A DNA stretch of 9,243 bases from DASPXY01 sp038227745 (GTDB lineage Bacteria > Planctomycetota > Planctomycetia > Gemmatales > Gemmataceae). Location of the stretch: contig JBBRPS010000403.1 of the NCBI GenBank assembly GCA_038227745.1, forward strand, positions 1 to 9,243. Reading direction: 5' to 3'. Within the stretch, counting starts at the first letter, position 1; every line of letters begins with the position of its first letter. A program made the position numbers and the translations under genes. Below the pieces are notes generated by a model. It saw only the letters and a program-made list of their open reading frames with translations, was not told the origin of the DNA and made no database searches. This document shows positions 1 to 8,613 of the stretch, piece after piece.

Positions 1-29
1 AAGAAGGGCAGCGATGCTTGCTCGGCCAT
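1..29 (-). CDS. 5' start of a minus-strand gene leaving the window
   Basis: On the minus strand an ATG at 29-27 opens a frame reading MAEQASLPF before the window ends. It is preceded at a normal distance by a good Shine-Dalgarno sequence (GAGGAG, seen as CTCCTC at 37-42 on the plus strand). Nine residues are too few to assign a family. If real, the gene runs away from the hsdR locus, so it marks an interruption in whatever type I operon once lay upstream. Confidence 0.4.
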
Positions 30-126
30 GGCATTTCTCCTCTGTGAACCAGGTCAGTCCGAGGAGAATCATTCGCGTGGCCCTTGTCAAAATCAACCCC
101 TCTGCCAACAATGTACTGGCGTTTAG

Positions 127-471
127 ATGCGATTACCCTGTGCGCAGCGGCTGTTGGATCTGGGGGTGATCGAGCGGTTCGGAGGCAAACGGTTGATGCT
201 GGCGAGACGCTACTACGAACTCGCCCGGCAGAAGGGAACGTATACCCGCAAAAAAGGGCTGGATCGGGAACAGAACCTGGCGCTGCTGCTCAAGCACATT
301 CAGGAGAACGCGGCGACGGGATCGCCTCGTGAGGAACTGTTCCAGGTGCTGCCCGCTCTTCCCGAGTCGCTGGTGAGATCCCTTCTGCAAACGCTGAAAC
401 GACGAGGCGAAGCGCACCCCGTTGGCACTACGCGCGCGAGCCTCTGGTTCCCGGGATCGGCACCGAAGTAG
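127..471 (+). pseudogene. C-terminal remnant of an AlbA_2-type ATP-binding (RecG-like) protein
   Basis: The 114-residue frame resembles the C-terminal winged-helix part of AlbA_2-domain ATP-binding proteins, sometimes annotated as putative transcriptional regulators or RecG-like helicases. That part typically reads LGVIE..G..R..LSRRYY..KG.YTR.KGLDRE.NK.LLLKHI...G...EL.QVLP.LS...V..LL..LK..G..H..G.TRA..W.PG. Here the matching stretches are LGVIERFGGKRLMLARRYY (about residues 12-30), KGLDREQNLALLLKHI (43-58), ELFQVLPALP (70-79) and TTRASLWFPG (101-110). The nucleotide-binding and AlbA_2 domains, several hundred residues, are missing. An in-frame TAG (124-126) lies immediately before the first ATG, and no good ribosome-binding site is seen. 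Such proteins often sit between hsdS and hsdR in type I restriction operons, which fits its place before hsdR. Family assignment is from memory of conserved residues. Confidence 0.6.
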
Positions 472-504
472 GCGAAGCATTCTCGATCCTGCTTCGCCCA
501 TCGC

Positions 505-540
505 GTGCCAAATGTGCCAAATGTGCCAAATGTGCCAAAG
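505..540. repeat. Four-unit 9-bp tandem repeat (GTGCCAAAT)
   Basis: Three perfect copies of GTGCCAAAT (505-513, 514-522, 523-531) are followed by a fourth with one change, GTGCCAAAG (532-540). The array lies in the non-coding gap between the AlbA_2 remnant and hsdR, about 130 bases before the hsdR start. It could be a protein-binding array, a slippage-prone spacer or a dispersed minisatellite. The 9-bp period is shorter than one helical turn. Confidence 0.9.
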
Positions 541-600
541 GGAGATTCGGCGTATCATATTATCCAATAACGGGATGCGTCATTGTGGCGCCGTTCCGAT

Positions 601-620
601 GTGCCAATGTGTGCCAATCG
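601..620. repeat. Two degenerate copies of the GTGCCAA repeat
   Basis: Two adjacent 10-base units, GTGCCAATGT and GTGCCAATCG, share the GTGCCAA core of the array at 505-540. They lie 60 bases closer to the hsdR start. They may be diverged members of the same array or further binding sites for the same factor. Between the two groups is an AT-rich stretch (about 553-568, containing TATCATATTATCC) that could hold a -10 element, but I cannot define a full promoter. Confidence 0.5.
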
Positions 621-653
621 ATTGACCCAATCGCGTCCGGCCCGAACAACCCA

Positions 654-659
654 GAGGAG
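654..659 (+). promoter_or_regulatory. Shine-Dalgarno site deciding the hsdR start
   Basis: GAGGAG sits 9 bases before the ATG at 669. The alternative in-frame ATG at 585 has no comparable site, and starting there would add 28 residues unlike the family. The start at 669 is therefore preferred. Confidence 0.75.
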
Positions 660-668
660 CCCAAGACG

Positions 669-3592
<2,924 letters not shown>

Positions 3593-3596
<4 letters not shown>

Positions 3597-3940
3597 GCGA
3601 GCACCTCGGAGACGCCTGGCAACCCCTCGAAGCCACGGTCCCGAAGGAGGTCTTCAAGTCCGAGGTCACGGCCTGGGCGAAACGGATCGGTGTCGCCCCG
3701 AAACAACTGCACGTCCGACCGATGAGGCACAAGTGGGGCAGTTGCTCGACGGCGGGCCGCGTCACGTTCGACACCGACCTCCTGACGCAGGCGGCCGACT
3801 TCCGCAACGAGGTCATCGTCCACGAACTCCTGCACCTGAAAGTGCCCAATCACGGGCGCCTCTTCAAGGCGCTTCTCAAGGCGTACCTGGGAAAGTACCG
3901 GGAGGGGCACGATCCCACCGCGAAGCGACACCAGGCGTGA
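3593..3940 (+). CDS. SprT/YgjP-like (DUF45, M48-type) zinc metallopeptidase
   Basis: A 115-residue cytoplasmic protein with the hallmarks of the YgjP/DUF45 metallopeptidase group: a WGSC motif at 48-51, the zinc-binding active site HELLH at 77-81, and an NH pair at 86-87 giving the probable third ligand, as in YgjP-type HELxHLxxxNH. No signal peptide or membrane segment is seen. It is shorter than stand-alone YgjP proteins, which are roughly 160-230 residues, and keeps mainly the C-terminal catalytic core. Its ATG overlaps the hsdR stop codon (ATGA, 3593-3596), so it is almost certainly co-translated with the R subunit. Small proteins of this type recur next to type I restriction genes; their substrate is not known to me. 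Control of R-subunit level by proteolysis is one possibility, purely inferred. Confidence 0.85.
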
Positions 3941-4040
3941 AGAGGGAACTCGACTCGGTCTGATACTCCGGGACGCTTGACCTCGCCCCTGGCATGGTGG
4001 CACGCCGGCAGAAAGGTCTGGCAGAATCCTTCCCATCCGG

Positions 4041-4090
4041 AAGAAAAAGGGCCGGGCGAGGTGGGCATTCATCCCCACCCCGACCCGGCC
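4041..4090 (-). terminator. Rho-independent terminator of the PfpI/epimerase operon
   Basis: Bases 4050-4090 form a strong GC-rich hairpin: GGCCGGG (4050-4056) pairs with CCCGGCC (4084-4090). The stem continues after a small bulge and a mismatch with GGTGGG (4060-4065) against CCCACC (4074-4079). Read on the minus strand it is followed by CTTTTTCTTCC, a T tract. It lies 31 bases beyond the stop of the PfpI-like gene. There is no T tract on the plus strand, so termination of the hsdR operon here is less certain. Confidence 0.8.
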
Positions 4091-4120
4091 AGATCTTACT
4101 ATCCTGTCAACGTCGCGGCC

Positions 4121-4675
4121 CTACCGGGCGGCCGCGGCCACGGCGGGCTTCGCCTCGCGCACCGCCTGGATGAGCGTCTGCATGAACGCCGGCAGGTCGT
4201 CGGGCTTGCGGCTCGTGATGAGGTTGCCGTCGCGCACCACCTCCTGATCGACGTACTTGCCGCCGGCGTTGATGACGTCGTCCTTGATGGCGAAGAAGCA
4301 CGTCACCTTGCGACCCTTGAGCGCCTGCGTCGAGCACAGCATCCACGGCCCGTGGCAGATGGCCGCCACCGGCTTGCCCTGCTCGGCCATGTTGTTGACC
4401 AGGCGAATCATCGCCTCGCAGCGGCGCATGTGGTCCGGAGCGTAACCGCCGGGGATCCCCAGCAGGTCGAAGTCGTCGACGCTGACATCCTTCGCCGCCT
4501 TGTCGCTCTTGACCGGGTAGCCCAGCTTGCTCGGATAGGTCTGGCCCGCCTCGGGGCCGACCAGGGTCACCTTGCAGCCGGCCTCGCGCAGGCGATAGAC
4601 GGGATACCAGACCTCCATTTCCTGGTACATCTGCTCGACCAGGACCGCCGCCCGTTTCCCTTGCAGTTCTGCCAT
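4121..4675 (-). CDS. DJ-1/PfpI family protein (protease/deglycase-like)
   Basis: A 184-residue cytoplasmic protein of the class I glutamine-amidotransferase-like fold. The start at 4675 is chosen because a near-perfect AAGGAGGT lies just upstream and the protein then begins MAELQGKRAAVLVE, as family members do. The nucleophile-elbow motif AICHGP places the catalytic cysteine at C107 with H108 beside it, and the typical IPGGYAPD loop is at 74-81. Members have been reported as proteases, chaperones or glyoxal-adduct deglycases, so the exact reaction cannot be assigned. The position matching the conserved acidic residue near the N-terminus (E12 of archaeal PfpI) appears to be Q18 in MYQEMEVWYP, with E19 and E21 nearby. 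The gene follows the epimerase gene by 49 bases on the same strand and ends at a clear terminator, so the two probably share a transcript. Confidence 0.92.
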   Translation of the reverse strand: MAELQGKRAAVLVEQMYQEMEVWYPVYRLREAGCKVTLVGPEAGQTYPSKLGYPVKSDKAAKDVSVDDFDLLGIPGGYAPDHMRRCEAMIRLVNNMAEQGKPVAAICHGPWMLCSTQALKGRKVTCFFAIKDDVINAGGKYVDQEVVRDGNLITSRKPDDLPAFMQTLIQAVREAKPAVAAAAR

Positions 4676-4724
4676 CGGACACCTCCTTGAAGTGAGTGAG
4701 AGGATCGGACGTCGCGCCCGCCGG

Positions 4725-5750
4725 TCACGCCCCGCGCGCCGAGTCGGCGGGCACCTGTGCTTCCTTCTTGTACCACGCCATCGTCTCATACATGGCGTCG
4801 TCGAAATTGGTCCGCGGCTGGTAGCCCAGCTCGCGCTTCGCCTTGTCGATGCTGAAGTCGAGGTTCAACCCGAGGAACTTCAGCCGCGCCCGCGTGAACA
4901 GCGGCGCCTCCTTCGCGCCGCGCAGCTTCGCCCAGCCCTCGGAGCATGCCGTCAGGAACCGCGCCAACCACAGCGGCGGCGCCCGCCACGGCCGCGGCAG
5001 TCCCATCGCGTCGGCCACCGCCTCGATGAAGCGCCGCTTCGACACGAACTCGCCGTCGGTCAGGTTGTAGATCTGCCCCACCGCCCGGTCGCTCGCCAGC
5101 GCCAGGAACACCGCCTGCACGAAATTGCCGATGAAGATGGTGTTCAGGGCCCGCCGGCCCTTCGCACCGGGGTAGCGGACCGTCCCCGCGCGCAGGCCGC
5201 CGATCAGGCGCGGCATCACGGTGCGGTCGCGCGGGCCGTAGACGAACCCCGGCCGCAGCACCACCACCGGCACGCCGAGGTCGCGGTAGTAGCGCAGCGC
5301 CAGTTGCTCCGCCTCGACCTTGCTCTGCGTGTAGCCGTCGGCGTGTTTCGCCGGCAGCGGCTCGGTCTCGTCGGTGCCGTGGTGGTGCCGGGCCGCGTAG
5401 ACGCCGAGCGTGCTGACGTGGACGAAGCGCGACAGGGCCTGACTTTTCGCCGCGTCGAGCAGCGCCCGCAGCCCCTCGACATTGACGGCCCGGTACTCCG
5501 CCACCGGCCCCCAGTCGCCGACCTTGGCGGCGCAGTGGACGACGACATCGACGTCGGCCATGACGCGGGCGATGGCCTTGGCGTCGGTCAGGTCGCCGCG
5601 GTGGACCGTGACGCCGAGGCCCTCCAGGAGCTTCGTGTCGCTGGAGGCGCGGGCAAGGGTGGCGACCGGCCAGCCGCGCTTGACGAAGGCTTCGGCGACA
5701 TGGCCGCCGAGGAAGCCGGTGGCGCCGGTGACGAGGTAACGCGAAGGCAT
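4725..5750 (-). CDS. Extended SDR family NAD(P)-dependent epimerase/dehydratase
   Basis: A 341-residue Rossmann-fold oxidoreductase. The cofactor-binding motif TGATGFLGG is at residues 8-16, the acidic segment GDLTD at 52-56, and HCAAKVGDW at 72-80. The catalytic residues are S113/T114 in HVSTLGVY, Y140 and K144 (YTQSK), and a substrate-side LRPGFVYGPRD segment is typical of sugar epimerases and 3-beta-hydroxysteroid dehydrogenase-like SDRs. Length and motif order are those of complete family members. The substrate (nucleotide sugar, sterol-like or other) cannot be told from sequence. No clear Shine-Dalgarno site is seen before the ATG at 5750, but the protein starts MPSRYLVTGATG, right for the family. 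It lies upstream of the PfpI-like gene on the same strand; the functional link is unknown. Confidence 0.93.
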   Translation of the reverse strand: MPSRYLVTGATGFLGGHVAEAFVKRGWPVATLARASSDTKLLEGLGVTVHRGDLTDAKAIARVMADVDVVVHCAAKVGDWGPVAEYRAVNVEGLRALLDAAKSQALSRFVHVSTLGVYAARHHHGTDETEPLPAKHADGYTQSKVEAEQLALRYYRDLGVPVVVLRPGFVYGPRDRTVMPRLIGGLRAGTVRYPGAKGRRALNTIFIGNFVQAVFLALASDRAVGQIYNLTDGEFVSKRRFIEAVADAMGLPRPWRAPPLWLARFLTACSEGWAKLRGAKEAPLFTRARLKFLGLNLDFSIDKAKRELGYQPRTNFDDAMYETMAWYKKEAQVPADSARGA

Positions 5751-5812
5751 CAGGGGTCAGCACTGCGTGGTTCGGGGCCAATTTGGGACAGGTTCGTTGT
5801 ACGCAGGAAAGA

Positions 5813-5873
5813 GGGAGTAGGGAAGAGGCACGCAAGCCCACGGGTGGCAACCCGTGGGCTTTCCCCTACTCCC
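5813..5873. repeat. Nested palindrome (REP-like) across the msrP stop codon
   Basis: The inner arms AAGCCCACGGGT (5834-5845) and ACCCGTGGGCTT (5850-5861) form a perfect 12-bp stem around a GGCA loop. The outer arms GGGAGTAGGG (5813-5822) and CCCTACTCCC (5864-5873) form a second 10-bp inverted repeat. The right outer arm contains the msrP stop codon (5866-5868). There is no clean T tract on the minus strand after the hairpin, so it is a poor rho-independent terminator. It may instead protect the mRNA end or be a dispersed repeat. Confidence 0.85.
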
Positions 5874-6885
5874 GCGCGTACAGCCGCCCCACCCATTCGC
5901 CGTAGCCGTTGTACAGCAGCGTCGGCCGGCGCTCGCCGGTGTCCAGCATGCGCTCGCTGGCCTGGCTCCAGCGCGGGTGCGGCACCTCGGGATTGACGTT
6001 CGCCGTGAAGTCGTACTCGTGCGCCGCCATCGTGTTCCAAAACGTCGCCGGCTGGCGGTCGGTGAACTCGATGCGCACGATTGACTTGGCGGACTTGAAG
6101 CCGTACTTCCACGGCAGCACCAGCCGCACCGGCGCCCCGTGCTGTTTCAGCAAGGGGTGGCCGTACATGCCGACCGCGACGAACGCCAGCTCGTTCGTCG
6201 CCTCGGCCAGCGTCAGCCCCTCGGTGTAGGGCCACGGCTCGCCGCGGTTGCCCATGCGGCCCGCCTCCCCCGGCCGGTCGAAGGTGGTGAAGCGCAGGTA
6301 GCGCGCCGCCGGCAGCGGCCCGGCGCGGCGCACCAGCTCGGCCAGCGGGAAGCCCGTCCACGGCACCACCATCGCCCACGCCTCGACGCAGCGGTGCCGG
6401 TAGATCCGTTCTTCGAGCGGGAAAGTGCGCAACAGGTCGTCCAGGTCGTAGGTGCGCGGGTGGGCGACCAGGCCGGCGACCTCCACCGCCCAGGGCAGCG
6501 GGCGAAAAGCGCCGACGTGCCGCCAGACCTGTTTGCCACTGCTGAACTCGTAAAAGTTCGTGTAACGCGCCGCCTCCAACTCGCGCGTCACGGGCCGGCC
6601 GGGGTCGCCGAAGCGCGCATTCAGCCGCGCAGGGAACAGCTCCGTGGCCGGCAACGCCACCCGACCGGCGTCCATGGCATCGCCCATTTCCCCCCGGCCC
6701 GCCCACCAGCGACCGCCGCCCAGCACCTCCGTCTCGGACCCCGGGCGCAGCCACCGCCACCAGGCCGCCCCGCCCAGGGCGAGGCCCAGACCGGCCAGTC
6801 CGAGTGCCTTGAGCGCCCGCCGGCGCGACGGCAGCGCCTTCTCCGGCGTGATCTCGCGTTCGGGCAGGTTGGACGGATGCGACAT
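5866..6885 (-). CDS. msrP: MsrP-like molybdopterin-dependent methionine-sulfoxide reductase catalytic subunit
   Basis: A 339-residue member of the sulfite oxidase/YedY family, close in length to E. coli MsrP (334). MsrP repairs oxidised methionines in envelope proteins. The N-terminus carries a Tat-like signal, SRRRALKAL at 20-28, followed by a hydrophobic stretch LGLAGLGLALGGAAWW (about 28-43). The molybdenum-ligating cysteine is C166 in RHRCVEAWAMVVPWTGFPL. Other family stretches are TNFYEFSSGKQVW (109-121), KYGFKSAKSI and the C-terminal YNGYGEWVGRLY. A strong AGGAGGT lies 7 bases before the ATG. The haem-binding membrane partner MsrQ is not beside it in this window. The gene is divergent from the DUF983-type gene. 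Confidence 0.95.
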   Translation of the reverse strand: MSHPSNLPEREITPEKALPSRRRALKALGLAGLGLALGGAAWWRWLRPGSETEVLGGGRWWAGRGEMGDAMDAGRVALPATELFPARLNARFGDPGRPVTRELEAARYTNFYEFSSGKQVWRHVGAFRPLPWAVEVAGLVAHPRTYDLDDLLRTFPLEERIYRHRCVEAWAMVVPWTGFPLAELVRRAGPLPAARYLRFTTFDRPGEAGRMGNRGEPWPYTEGLTLAEATNELAFVAVGMYGHPLLKQHGAPVRLVLPWKYGFKSAKSIVRIEFTDRQPATFWNTMAAHEYDFTANVNPEVPHPRWSQASERMLDTGERRPTLLYNGYGEWVGRLYARE

Positions 6886-6948
6886 GCTTCGACCTCCTGG
6901 AAACTGTCTCGCTCGGCCGTGCGGCCGTCGCTAGAACAACCTCTGGCC

Positions 6949-6968
6949 CCGCGGGCCGGTGCCCGCGG
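6949..6968. promoter_or_regulatory. Perfect GC hairpin in the leader of the DUF983-type gene
   Basis: CCGCGGGC (6949-6956) and GCCCGCGG (6961-6968) form a perfect 8-bp stem around CGGT. It lies in the 124-base divergent gap between msrP and the DUF983-type gene, 41 bases before the latter's start. It could be an operator or an mRNA leader structure; GC-rich DNA makes chance hairpins common. Confidence 0.4.
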
Positions 6969-6993
6969 CGCCGGCTTCGTTCGGTACGTTTGC

Positions 6994-7002
6994 GGAGAGG
7001 AA
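6994..7002 (+). promoter_or_regulatory. Shine-Dalgarno site deciding the DUF983-type start
   Basis: GGAGAGGAA lies 7 bases before the ATG at 7010. This favours that start over the in-frame GTG at 6959, which would fall inside the leader hairpin and has no such site. Confidence 0.65.
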
Positions 7003-7009
7003 TCCGTTC

Positions 7010-7369
7010 ATGAGTCCGTCGGGCGGTTCGCGCTGCTGGGCGATCCTGCGACAGCGCTGTCCGCGCTGCCGGCGAGGCCGCGTGTTCCGCGGTTCGCTCG
7101 AGATGAACCCGACCTGCCCCGAGTGCGGCCTGGTGTTCGAGCGCGAGCAGGGCTACTTCCTCGGAGCGATGTACGTCAGCTACACCCTGTCCACGATACT
7201 GCTCGGACTGCTGACGTGGGTAGCCTCGCTGCTGCTGCCGGAGTGGGACCTGGGCGTGCTCGTGCTGGTCGCCTGCGTCGCCTACGTCCCGCTCATGCCG
7301 TCGGTGTTCCGCTACGCGCGCGTGATCTGGATGCACTTCGACCGTTGGGCGTGGCCGGGGCCGTCGTGA
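7010..7369 (+). CDS. DUF983-type zinc-ribbon membrane protein
   Basis: A 119-residue protein with an N-terminal zinc ribbon of four cysteines in two CPxC pairs, C17/C20 (RCPRCRRG) and C36/C39 (TCPECG), then GYFLGAMYVSY. Two hydrophobic segments follow, about 51-75 and 79-98. This layout, with the motif CP.C..G.......C..C...F....GY, matches the DUF983 family of small inner-membrane proteins, whose function is not established. The ribbon is expected on the cytoplasmic side, but topology is inferred. It stands alone on its strand and is divergent from msrP. Confidence 0.85.
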   Translation: MSPSGGSRCWAILRQRCPRCRRGRVFRGSLEMNPTCPECGLVFEREQGYFLGAMYVSYTLSTILLGLLTWVASLLLPEWDLGVLVLVACVAYVPLMPSVFRYARVIWMHFDRWAWPGPS

Positions 7370-7426
7370 ACGGCCGCAACTTGCCCTCACCGCGACCGCT
7401 TCCCCCTGTTCGGTGCGACGAATCCC

Positions 7427-7765
7427 ATGACGACGCAACGTCCCCCGGTTTCCGACCCGTCCATCGAATACCCCGACAGCGACGGCCAGCCCATAGCGGA
7501 GAACACCCTCCAGTTCCAGTGGATCGTCACCATTTACGCTAACCTCGTGGTGCTGTTTCGCAACAACGCCAACGTCTTCGTCGCGGGCGATCTGCTGTGG
7601 TACCCCGTCGTGGGGCAGCCGACGATTCGCACCGCGCCGGATGCGCTGGTCGCCTTCGGGCGGCCCAAGGGTTACCGCGGCTCGTACATGCAGGAGGAGG
7701 CGCAGCGCCGCGTCGAACGCCTCATGGAGCAGCTCCGGGCCGCGGGCATCGACCCGGAAGCGTGA
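7427..7765 (+). CDS. Uma2-family endonuclease homologue with internal deletion of the catalytic core
   Basis: A 112-residue frame. Residues 14-88 (EYPDSDGQPIAENTLQFQWIV ... VFVAGDLLWYPV ... APDALVAFGRPKGYRGSYMQ) match the N-terminal half of Uma2/DUF820 proteins, PD-(D/E)xK-fold nucleases usually about 190-250 residues long. After GSYMQ (residue 89) an intact family member would continue into W..GI.PQVVFEVLSP.N, with the catalytic glutamate. Here the frame passes straight to EEAQRRVERLMEQLRAAGIDPEA (90-112), which looks like the charged coiled-coil tail ending such proteins. The first catalytic aspartate (D72 in APD) is kept but the glutamate and most of the fold are gone, so nuclease activity is not expected. 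No good ribosome-binding site is seen before the ATG. It converges on the next gene with 9 bases between stops. Confidence 0.8.
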   Translation: MTTQRPPVSDPSIEYPDSDGQPIAENTLQFQWIVTIYANLVVLFRNNANVFVAGDLLWYPVVGQPTIRTAPDALVAFGRPKGYRGSYMQEEAQRRVERLMEQLRAAGIDPEA

Positions 7766-7774
7766 CCGGCCGCG

Positions 7775-8041
7775 TCACTCGCCGAGCAGCTCGTACGTCC
7801 CGTGCCCGCCCATCTTCAGCTTCCCCTGGCGCACCAACTCGTCCCACACCGCCTGTGGGAACTGGTTGGGCGGCGTGATGGCGACGATCGCCGACGGCTT
7901 GCCCCCGGTCACCGGCCGCCGGCTCAGCTGCGACTCCTCGTCCAGCCGCGTCAGCTTGAGGCGCTTCTTGAAGGCCTTGATCGCCTTTTTTAGCTCCTCG
8001 TTCGAGGGCTTTTGTTCGGAGTTTTCGTGTGCGTCTGTCAT
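7775..8041 (-). CDS. Small conserved-looking protein of unknown function (88 aa)
   Basis: A well-supported gene: a strong AAGGAGTT sits 6 bases before the ATG and the leader is AT-rich (TAATAATAAGGAG). The protein has a charged, lysine-rich helical N-terminus (NEELKKAIKAFKKRLKLTRLDEES, about 14-37), then RRPVTGGKPSAIVAITPPNQFP (41-62) and a C-terminal VWDELVRQGKLKMGGHGTYEL (65-85) that could be a winged-helix or small alpha/beta unit. It has no signal peptide, membrane segment or metal site. It seems like a small protein recurring in planctomycetes, but that is recollection and no function is assigned. Its stop faces that of the Uma2 remnant. Confidence 0.8.
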   Translation of the reverse strand: MTDAHENSEQKPSNEELKKAIKAFKKRLKLTRLDEESQLSRRPVTGGKPSAIVAITPPNQFPQAVWDELVRQGKLKMGGHGTYELLGE

Positions 8042-8128
8042 TTGTAACTCCTTATTATTATGATGCTGTTTGCGTTGTTGCCCTGGTTTCGCCCTCTCGC
8101 TGCCGGGACGACTTTCCCCGAAAACTGG

Positions 8129-8196
8129 TCCGCAGAGAATTGACGTAAGTTGTTATTTTTCGCATGATCCGCGTGCTTTCTCTGCGGATTCTCTGC
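8129..8196. repeat. Inverted and direct repeats of a TTCTCTGC element
   Basis: TCCGCAGAGAA (8129-8139) is perfectly inverted as TTCTCTGCGGA (8178-8188), with 38 bases between. TTCTCTGC then occurs again directly at 8189-8196, so the octamer appears three times in 68 bases. The region overlaps the 3' end of the 111-residue minus-strand frame and part of the leader of the 88-residue gene, and its base composition is more AT-rich than its surroundings. It resembles the CTCTGCG-type dispersed repeats seen in some environmental bacteria. Confidence 0.65.
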
Positions 8197-8488
8197 AAAG
8201 CCGCACATTCGCAGGTGATTTTACCGGACGCCAAAAAGGCGACCAGTTACCGGCTCCTGCCGCGTGGTTTTCGGGCCTTTCGTAACGGGGCGGCGTCCCC
8301 TCGCGCTGGTCGCCCCTGGTCAGCTCGTAGACGGCGGTAAGCAGCTTCTCCAGGGGGATGCCCAGCTTCTTCGTGGCGGCCCAGAAGGCGGGCAGCTCGA
8401 CGCCCTCGTAGCCGATGATCCGGGCCGTCTCGGTGAAGGCGCGGTCGAAGTACAGGCGGTGGAGGAGCTGGTTCGTGGTCAGGGTCAC
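8153..8488 (-). CDS. Small protein of unknown function (111 aa)
   Basis: The N-terminal part MTLTTNQLLHRLYFDRAFTETARIIGYEGVELPAFWAATKKLGIPLEKLLTAVYELTRG (1-59) looks like a real soluble helical protein. PPRYERPENHAAGAGNWSPF (66-85) looks like a second ordered segment. The last 25 or so residues (ANVRLCRESAEKARGSCEK) are encoded in a repeat-bearing, more AT-rich stretch and may be run-on into repeat DNA. The start is a GTG at 8488 with no clear ribosome-binding site, and no ATG lies in the first 100 residues. I do not recognise the family. It lies 111 bases upstream of the 88-residue gene on the same strand and is divergent from the restriction endonuclease gene. Confidence 0.55.
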   Translation of the reverse strand: MTLTTNQLLHRLYFDRAFTETARIIGYEGVELPAFWAATKKLGIPLEKLLTAVYELTRGDQREGTPPRYERPENHAAGAGNWSPFWRPVKSPANVRLCRESAEKARGSCEK

Positions 8489-8601
8489 GGGGCGAGGATG
8501 GCAGATTGTGGCGCGGGTGGCAAGGTGCCCGCGAGAACACGCCTTTTCCGATTCGGCTACTCTTGGCGCGCTGAGGCAGGCGCGGGATGATGGCGCTTTC
8601 C

Positions 8602-8607
8602 GAGGAG
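8602..8607 (+). promoter_or_regulatory. Shine-Dalgarno site deciding the BglII-like start
   Basis: GAGGAG is 6 bases before the ATG at 8614. The tandem ATGs at 8587 and 8590 have no such site, so the shorter start is preferred. Confidence 0.7.
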
Positions 8608-8613
8608 TGCCCG

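Noticed and set aside
71..169. Short plus-strand frame after GAGGAG at 61-66 (possible GTG start at 77)
   Set aside because: It would encode only about 30 residues with no recognisable pattern, out of frame with the AlbA_2 remnant. It could be debris at the breakpoint.
505..540. Sigma-54 promoter: the minus strand of the array contains repeated TTTGGCAC, like the -24 element
   Set aside because: The matching -12 GC should follow at fixed spacing after the -24 GG. In these repeats the next GC falls two bases too early, and the orientation points away from hsdR.
505..540. Small CRISPR-like array
   Set aside because: Units are 9 bp and contiguous, with no spacers and no cas genes in the window.
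3941..4040. Possible small gene or terminator directly after the metallopeptidase
   Set aside because: No frame with a ribosome-binding site and no hairpin with a T tract on the plus strand was seen before the 4050 hairpin.
6914..6927. CGGCCG-TG-CGGCCG repeat in the msrP upstream region as an operator
   Set aside because: CGGCCG is common in DNA this GC-rich, and nothing else supports a binding site.
5750..7438. Long minus-strand open frame (562 codons) overlapping msrP and its upstream region
   Set aside because: It is arginine/alanine/glycine-rich in the wrong frame of msrP and spans the DUF983-type gene on the other strand.
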